A stretch of 18,728 nt of DNA from Calditrichota bacterium. Lineage in GTDB: Bacteria; Calditrichota; Calditrichia; RBG-13-44-9; J075. The notes below the pieces were generated by a model. The model worked only from the letters and a program-made list of their open reading frames with translations. It was not told where the DNA came from and did no database searches. Made by a program: the position numbers and the translations under genes. The stretch's first letter is position 1. Every line of letters starts with the position of its first letter. Where the stretch lies: NCBI GenBank assembly GCA_024275555.1, contig JAJRYW010000191.1, positions 1-18,728 of the forward strand, written 5' to 3'. Of the stretch, positions 14,727-18,728 are shown piece by piece.

Positions 14727-15056
14727 ATGGCAACTCACCGTGTACGTATCAGTACCGATGCAGCGGGAAATGTCGTCAATATCTCACCGACGCCGCTGAA
14801 AGTCCGAAGCGGCGACCAGGTGGTTTTAGCATATGAGCCGGAAACAAGAGGCGCGACCAGTTCGTTAACGGTAAAAATGAGCGAAGATCTGTTTTGCGCT
14901 CAGGCCGACGGAAACCAGGTGGTTCGGGAAGTTAAAATACCGATGAACGGCACGATGGAAGTATTCATCACACCCCGGGCCAGGCCCGGCAGTTTTATGT
15001 ACGAGATCAACCGGCAGCGTTCCACCACGCCGGATATTATCGTAGATGATGATTAA
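14727..15056 (+). CDS. Conserved-looking small protein of unknown function (109 residues)
   Basis: I do not recognise this protein. It has a clear ribosome site (GGAGG 8 nt before the ATG) and an intrinsic terminator right after it, so it is probably a real, well-expressed gene. The sequence has alternating hydrophobic residues typical of an all-beta fold, with ISPTPLKVRSGDQVVLAYEP (19-38) resembling the strand pattern of cupredoxin-like or Ig-like domains, and a single cysteine (Cys57 in EDLFCAQAD). There is no signal peptide or membrane helix. The C-terminus ends in acidic IIVDDD. It sits 162 nt downstream of the kinase gene on the same strand; co-regulation is possible, not shown. Confidence 0.75.
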   Translation: MATHRVRISTDAAGNVVNISPTPLKVRSGDQVVLAYEPETRGATSSLTVKMSEDLFCAQADGNQVVREVKIPMNGTMEVFITPRARPGSFMYEINRQRSTTPDIIVDDD

Positions 15057-15065
15057 TCTGGCCCG

Positions 15066-15096
15066 CCGGGGGGGATGACTCTCCCCCGGTTTTTTT
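15066..15096 (+). terminator. Intrinsic terminator after the 109-residue protein gene
   Basis: CCGGGGG (15066-15072) pairs with CCCCCGG (15083-15089), followed by seven T residues. It begins 10 nt after the stop codon. Confidence 0.9.
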
Positions 15097-15220
15097 CAAC
15101 CCGTCTTAGCATCCTCCCTCCCACCCGATCCCTGTGCATTCCGCTGAATCTTTCTCTGACGTCGCTGCGTAAACAAACTTATCCGGCCGCGAAGCCGGCG
15201 GAAGAAAAAAGGAGGTTGTC

Positions 15221-15592
15221 ATGCGTATTATCTACATCATATTGATCGGGTTTTTAGCCTATACCCCGGTTAAAGCCATAGCTGGGGAGACATCCGCCCC
15301 CTCAAAAACGATAAAAACATTTCAGCTTAAACAGAATTATCCCAACCCGTTCAACCCCTCGACGACCATCGAGTTTGTTCTGCCGCGAGAGGCAAGGGTG
15401 CACCTGAACGTCTACAACCTGCTCGGTCAGGAGATTCAAACTCTCTTCAACGGCTTTCTCCCGGAAGGCCTGCATAAAATAACCTGGGACGGCAGAGATC
15501 GCGCCGGCAACCCGGTTGCCAGCGGGGTGTATTTTTACCGGTTGGAGTCCGGAGCTTCCGTACAGGTGAAACGGATGGTTTTGATTCGCTGA
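15221..15592 (+). CDS. Small secreted protein consisting mostly of a type IX sorting domain
   Basis: This 123-residue protein has a signal peptide (hydrophobic about 3-20, cleavage near AIAG) and, after only about 12 residues, a complete type A sorting domain: LKQNYPNPFNPSTTIEFVLP, then VYNLLGQEIQTL, TWDGRDRAGNPVASGVYFYRL and VKRMVLIR at the end. In the type IX secretion system of Bacteroidota and relatives, this C-terminal domain directs export through the outer membrane and is normally attached to a large cargo. Here there is no cargo. A strong AAAGGAGGT precedes the ATG, and a terminator follows, so it looks functional and not a broken fragment. It might be a remnant of a truncated gene, a decoy, or a surface-attached stub. 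Confidence 0.85.
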   Translation: MRIIYIILIGFLAYTPVKAIAGETSAPSKTIKTFQLKQNYPNPFNPSTTIEFVLPREARVHLNVYNLLGQEIQTLFNGFLPEGLHKITWDGRDRAGNPVASGVYFYRLESGASVQVKRMVLIR

Positions 15593-15625
15593 GGCATTAA
15601 TATCTCTGGGTCACAATAAATCGCA

Positions 15626-15660
15626 CCAAAAAACACCTCGCAGAACGGGGCGTTTTTTGG
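15626..15660. terminator. Bidirectional terminator after the small type IX protein
   Basis: CCAAAAAACACCTCG (15626-15640) pairs with CGGGGCGTTTTTTGG (15646-15660) with one mismatch and one wobble, loop CAGAA. The plus-strand side has six T residues, and the A-run makes it usable from the other strand too. Confidence 0.85.
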
Positions 15661-16194
15661 TTCAATATGAATTCGGTGGGTGAAAGTGGCTCGGTAGCCG
15701 CAAGCTTTAGATTGCGGCGAGGTAATGCGCAGACATAAAGTCTGCGCCTACCAACATTTACTTAGTTTGACGCAGAATAGCGCTGATAAGAGCGGTTCTC
15801 CACTGAGGAAATTTTTTTAGGATTTAATCTGATTGACCGTCTATTTTCAACTCAGGAGGGTTATCGAGGCGTGAAAAAATTCGAGAAGACCGCCGGTTCT
15901 CAGGTAACCGCGTTCCGGCCTGCGCTTCAATGTACGGGAAGCGGGAGGGGAAACAGGAGGAGTGTCAAGCTTCAGCTTGACAGCGATACGTAGACGATAA
16001 TTCTCTCCAGCAAGATAGAAATTATTGTCACGGCCAAACTGAAGTTTGGTGTTCCTCTTTTGTCCTCCTCGTTCCAAGCTCCCGCCTGAAACGCACTTTT
16101 CACTCTAAGCTCCGCTTACATTGCCAAGACTACAGGAGTACCCGCACACTTTAGACTGCACATATTTACTCCCGTTGGTGTCTTTGTTGCTACG

Positions 16195-16234
16195 GCGGTG
16201 TTTCGCAATTCCGGCAGACCGGAATGCGGCTACC
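16195..16234. repeat. 40-bp exact repeat, copy 1
   Basis: This unit, from GCGGTGTTTCGCAA through a CCGG-CAGA-CCGG hairpin to GCGGCTACC, is identical to positions 18641-18680. Both copies are preceded by a CTTTAGACTGC motif. Confidence 0.95.
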
Positions 16235-16297
16235 AGATCAAATTATATTCGCGGATTAATTCACGCCTCTATAAAAAATTAAAACGATTCTGCCCCA

Positions 16298-16344
16298 ATC
16301 AAAAAAAGAAACGCCCCGGTATGCGGGGCGTTTCTTTTTTTGAT
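16298..16344. terminator. Bidirectional terminator with perfect 21-bp stem after the protease gene
   Basis: The arms 16298-16318 and 16324-16344 are exactly complementary (core AACGCCCCG / CGGGGCGTT), loop GTATG, with A/T runs at the base on both sides. It lies 19 nt beyond the stop of the minus-strand protease gene and works as a terminator in that direction. Confidence 0.92.
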
Positions 16345-16363
16345 CAATGTTTTACGGGTAAAC

Positions 16364-18118
16364 TTACTTAATCAACACCGCTTTTTGGACCTGTTTTTGA
16401 TTACGACTTTTTAACACCACGTAATACAATCCGGAAGGCATTCCCTCTGCGTTCCACACCACCTGGTGTTCACCGGCAGTTTGAACCCCGGCAGTTAGCC
16501 TGGCGATCTCCTGGCCGAGCAGGTTATAAACGGCCAGGGACACTTCTGTGCGTTCCGGCAGAGAATAGCGAATGGTGGTGCTGGGATTAAAGGGATTCGG
16601 ATAAGCCGGATAGAGTTTGATCTGCTCAGCAATCCGGGGCTTAGGGTCGTCGCCCAGGCCGGTAACCGCAAACGCAGCATCGTAGGCGTTGACAATCCCC
16701 CAGCCCATCTGGTTGTTGGGGTTGGCGGCATTGCTGGCCGTATTGTGCATGGCGTTAATGACATCCATATTGGTGGCATTGGGGTTGGCCTGTAAAATTA
16801 ACGCGGCCGCCCCGGCAGCCAGCGGACAGGAGAGAGAAGTTCCCGATGCGGTTGTGTAGCCTGTGGGGCTATAGGGGCTGGCGCAGTAAGTCGAGGAACC
16901 GAGCGCCATGACGTCCGGTTTGATCCGGCCGTCTGCGGTGGGGCCCATAGAGCTGAAGCTGGTGCGGTTGCCGTTTGCACTCACTGCGCCGACAGACAGG
17001 ACGCTATCGCCATCGGTAGGCGAGACTATAGTGTTTTCCGGGGGAAACGCGGAGCCCTCATTACCGGCAGAAGTTACCACAATAATTCCCCGGCTGGCGG
17101 CAATATCGGCGCCCTGCACCACGATAGTGGTATTCCCATCCATGTCCTGCCAGGTATAGTCAAACTCGCCGTTGGTAAAACCGTCCCGGTAGCCCAGCGA
17201 GCTGCTGATCACGTCGGCGCCCAGGCTGTCCGCCCATTCTGCGCCGGCCACCCAGTGGTCTTCCTCGATATGGCGTTCCCAGTCGGTGTTCTCGGTTTTG
17301 GCCAGGAGGTAATTGGCGCCATACGCCGGACCAATCAATTCCCCTTCTTTAAAACCGCCCTGGGCGCTCAAGGTTAAGGTGCCGTGATTCCCGGAACCCA
17401 TCTGACCCGGCTCGTCGGAAACAATGCTGTCTCCGTTTACAAAATCCCAGGCGGCCAGGATATTCAAATGCTGCAGGGATTCGTGCTGGAGATTGTTAAA
17501 CCCGGCGTCCAGGTTGGCGATGGTTACACCCGAGCCGTCGTAGCCCAGGTCGTGCAAAGCAACTACGTTGATTTGCAAATTCTGATTCAGCGATGAGCCG
17601 TAGTCCAAGGAATGAGTCCCCTCAATGGGCGGAGTGGGCAGATCTTCCGGGGGAACCGTTTCCAGGTCCGGCAAGGGTTTGGTGGCTGTAAACACCCAAT
17701 CAATTTTCTTTACAAACGGCAGCCCGGCCAACTGCTCGATCTGCGCCTTGGTCGCTTCCACGGATACGGCGTTCAGCCAGCGGGATTTATGACGCAAGCG
17801 TTGCACCCTTTCTTTTACCCGGGCGACATAACTTGCCTCTACCGGAATATCGTAAAAATCGACCAGGTTGTTGGCGCCGCGGTTGCGCAAACGGCGCTGA
17901 TAGGCCCGGGGGATCAGGCTTTGTTCGGTCTGTTCCAGTTTTAGGTTTAAATCGGTTCCTTTATCTGTAAAATAAACCCAGGCAAGCGCGGTTTCATCGC
18001 TGCTTTGAGATTTTAAAATTTTCTCCAGGCGATGGCTTAGTTTACCGGCGTCCTGGGCGCTTACCAGGCTGGAGAACCCTAAAGCAATTAAGATGAGAAA
18101 AATGGTATAAAAACGCAT
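16364..18118 (-). CDS. Secreted subtilisin-family (S8) serine protease with type IX sorting domain
   Basis: This 584-residue protein has a signal peptide (about 1-21, VSAQ cleavage), an N-terminal region (about 25-145) resembling an I9-type inhibitory prodomain, and an S8 catalytic domain. The catalytic triad is visible: Asp204 (VTIANLDAGF), His245 (GNHGT) and Ser428 (SGTSLSCP), with the oxyanion Asn353 (TSAGNEGS). The C-terminus carries a type A sorting domain (YPAYPNPFNPSTTIRYSLP, VYNLLGQEIARL, VLIK end), so the enzyme should be exported by a type IX secretion system and released or attached at the cell surface. The start has GAGGT upstream. It is a single-gene unit with its own terminator. 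Substrate is unknown; a nutritional or maturation protease is plausible. Confidence 0.93.
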   Translation of the reverse strand: MRFYTIFLILIALGFSSLVSAQDAGKLSHRLEKILKSQSSDETALAWVYFTDKGTDLNLKLEQTEQSLIPRAYQRRLRNRGANNLVDFYDIPVEASYVARVKERVQRLRHKSRWLNAVSVEATKAQIEQLAGLPFVKKIDWVFTATKPLPDLETVPPEDLPTPPIEGTHSLDYGSSLNQNLQINVVALHDLGYDGSGVTIANLDAGFNNLQHESLQHLNILAAWDFVNGDSIVSDEPGQMGSGNHGTLTLSAQGGFKEGELIGPAYGANYLLAKTENTDWERHIEEDHWVAGAEWADSLGADVISSSLGYRDGFTNGEFDYTWQDMDGNTTIVVQGADIAASRGIIVVTSAGNEGSAFPPENTIVSPTDGDSVLSVGAVSANGNRTSFSSMGPTADGRIKPDVMALGSSTYCASPYSPTGYTTASGTSLSCPLAAGAAALILQANPNATNMDVINAMHNTASNAANPNNQMGWGIVNAYDAAFAVTGLGDDPKPRIAEQIKLYPAYPNPFNPSTTIRYSLPERTEVSLAVYNLLGQEIARLTAGVQTAGEHQVVWNAEGMPSGLYYVVLKSRNQKQVQKAVLIK

Positions 18119-18728
18119 TAAAAATACCTCGTGTTATGGATTTGATTTTGCGGAAATTCAGAAAAGAAGGTTGGGAGTGTTTCGGTGTGTAGCATCAAAA
18201 CTATTATGTCCTCTGGTTGTGACGACTTGAAGTGCGCCAAATATTTAGCGCCAAAGTAACTGTAATACGAATAAGCTGTAAATTAGATTCGAATACTGCA
18301 AGTTAAGATACAAACAGGCGAATATTTTTGGCGCACCGGAACATTTTAAAATCTCTTGAATCCAGAACCAAGCATTTTCTGAAACAGGCTGCCTTGTGCT
18401 TGCTGCCCCGGCAGACTAAGAACCTTAATCACGAATCATGTTTTGATTTAAGTGTATAACAATACCTCGCCCTCAATCCCCCTCATGAATTTTGATTAAA
18501 TAACCGGGCCATATCTGATTACCGGTAGACGCCCCGATAAAACGGGATGTAAACACAGGCTTCTCCCGAAGGGATGCCTTTGGCAAGACTGCGCATATTT
18601 ACTCTGATTACTGGCAGGCGCAGGCTTTAGACTGCGAATAGCGGTGTTTCGCAATTCCGGCAGACCGGAATGCGGCTACCGGCTTACAGGCTTTTTAAAA
18701 CAGCCCGGTTAATTTTTCAAAGTCCATA
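18119..18728. other. Non-coding region upstream of protease, with inverted repeats
   Basis: No convincing gene is visible. The promoter of the minus-strand protease gene should lie in the proximal part. GTGCGCCAAA (18232-18241) and TTTGGCGCAC (18327-18336) are perfect 10-bp inverted arms, with a further GCGCCAAA at 18248-18255. The distal part (18540-18700) contains palindromic repeats, including CGCAG/CTGCG around GCTTTAGA (18619-18636). Confidence 0.6.
18641..18680. repeat. 40-bp exact repeat, copy 2
   Basis: It is identical to 16195-16234, including the CCGG-CAGA-CCGG hairpin and the GCGGCTACC end; the flanking sequence is different apart from an upstream CTTTAGACTGC motif. Confidence 0.95.

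Larger units (their letters stand above)
15593..16363. repeat. Non-coding region rich in short palindromic repeats
   Basis: The region has no convincing gene. It holds a chain of short stem-loops, several with CTTTAG, CTTCAG or CTGAAG in or beside the loop: GCCGCAA/TTGCGGC (15697-15718), GCGCAGAC/GTCTGCGC (15727-15747), TGTCAAGC/GCTTGACA (15963-15982), CCAAACT/AGTTTGG (16034-16049) and ATTCCGG/CCGGAAT (near 16208-16225). A 40-bp unit at 16195-16234 recurs exactly at 18641-18680. A 76-codon minus-strand open frame across these repeats looks spurious. Confidence 0.75.

Noticed and set aside
15847..16077. 76-codon minus-strand open frame
   Set aside because: It runs through the palindromic repeats, has low-complexity composition and no recognisable domain.
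15661..16260. CRISPR array
   Set aside because: The repeats differ from each other and spacing is irregular; no uniform repeat-spacer units and no cas genes.
18695..18727. Open frame on the minus strand reading MDFEKLTGLF then stop at the right edge, possibly the C-terminus of a gene outside the window
   Set aside because: Only ten codons are visible, which is too little to support a gene.

Overview
The window looks like a chromosomal segment from a bacterium of the FCB group, most plausibly Calditrichota, Ignavibacteriota or a relative. Two proteins end in a type IX secretion sorting domain with the YPNPFNPSTTI signature, and the envelope proteins (FadL-type porin, Tat-exported molybdoenzyme) fit a Gram-negative cell. 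Genes are moderately GC-rich and mostly have AGGAGG-like ribosome binding sites. The phylum assignment is inference; there is no rRNA or other marker gene.

Positions 1-10029 (all minus strand) hold a sulfur-metabolism operon. In transcription order it encodes: a MerR-type regulator with a cysteine-rich C-terminus; a Tat-exported molybdopterin oxidoreductase, a four-cluster ferredoxin subunit and an NrfD-type membrane anchor (a PsrABC/PhsABC-type polysulfide or thiosulfate oxidoreductase); two half-size YeeE/YedE membrane proteins; a membrane-attached rhodanese-like protein whose only cysteine is its last residue; a sulfide:quinone oxidoreductase (SQR); a DUF1641 protein; a TusE/DsrC-like carrier with a single cysteine; DsrE2; and a FadL/OmpP1 outer-membrane channel cut by the left edge. 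Most gaps are short. The set suggests periplasmic sulfur redox chemistry linked to the quinone pool and to cytoplasmic sulfur-carrier proteins.

Positions 10030-10543 are a complex intergenic region. It has a short dyad near the merR start, a cluster of ATCAGC/GCTGAT half-sites in inverted repeats, a possible divergent small RNA with a terminator, and a 110-nt multi-branched element directly after the upstream gene. Positions 10544-11541 (minus) encode two paralogous cNMP-fold proteins without a DNA-binding domain.

Positions 11991-15592 (plus) encode a membrane Ser/Thr kinase with TPR repeats, an orphan 109-residue protein followed by an intrinsic terminator, and a tiny secreted protein that is almost only a type IX sorting domain. 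Positions 15593-16363 are non-coding and rich in palindromic repeats. Positions 16364-18118 (minus) encode a secreted subtilisin-family protease with a type IX sorting domain. The remaining 610 bases are non-coding and repeat one 40-bp sequence of the earlier repeat region exactly.
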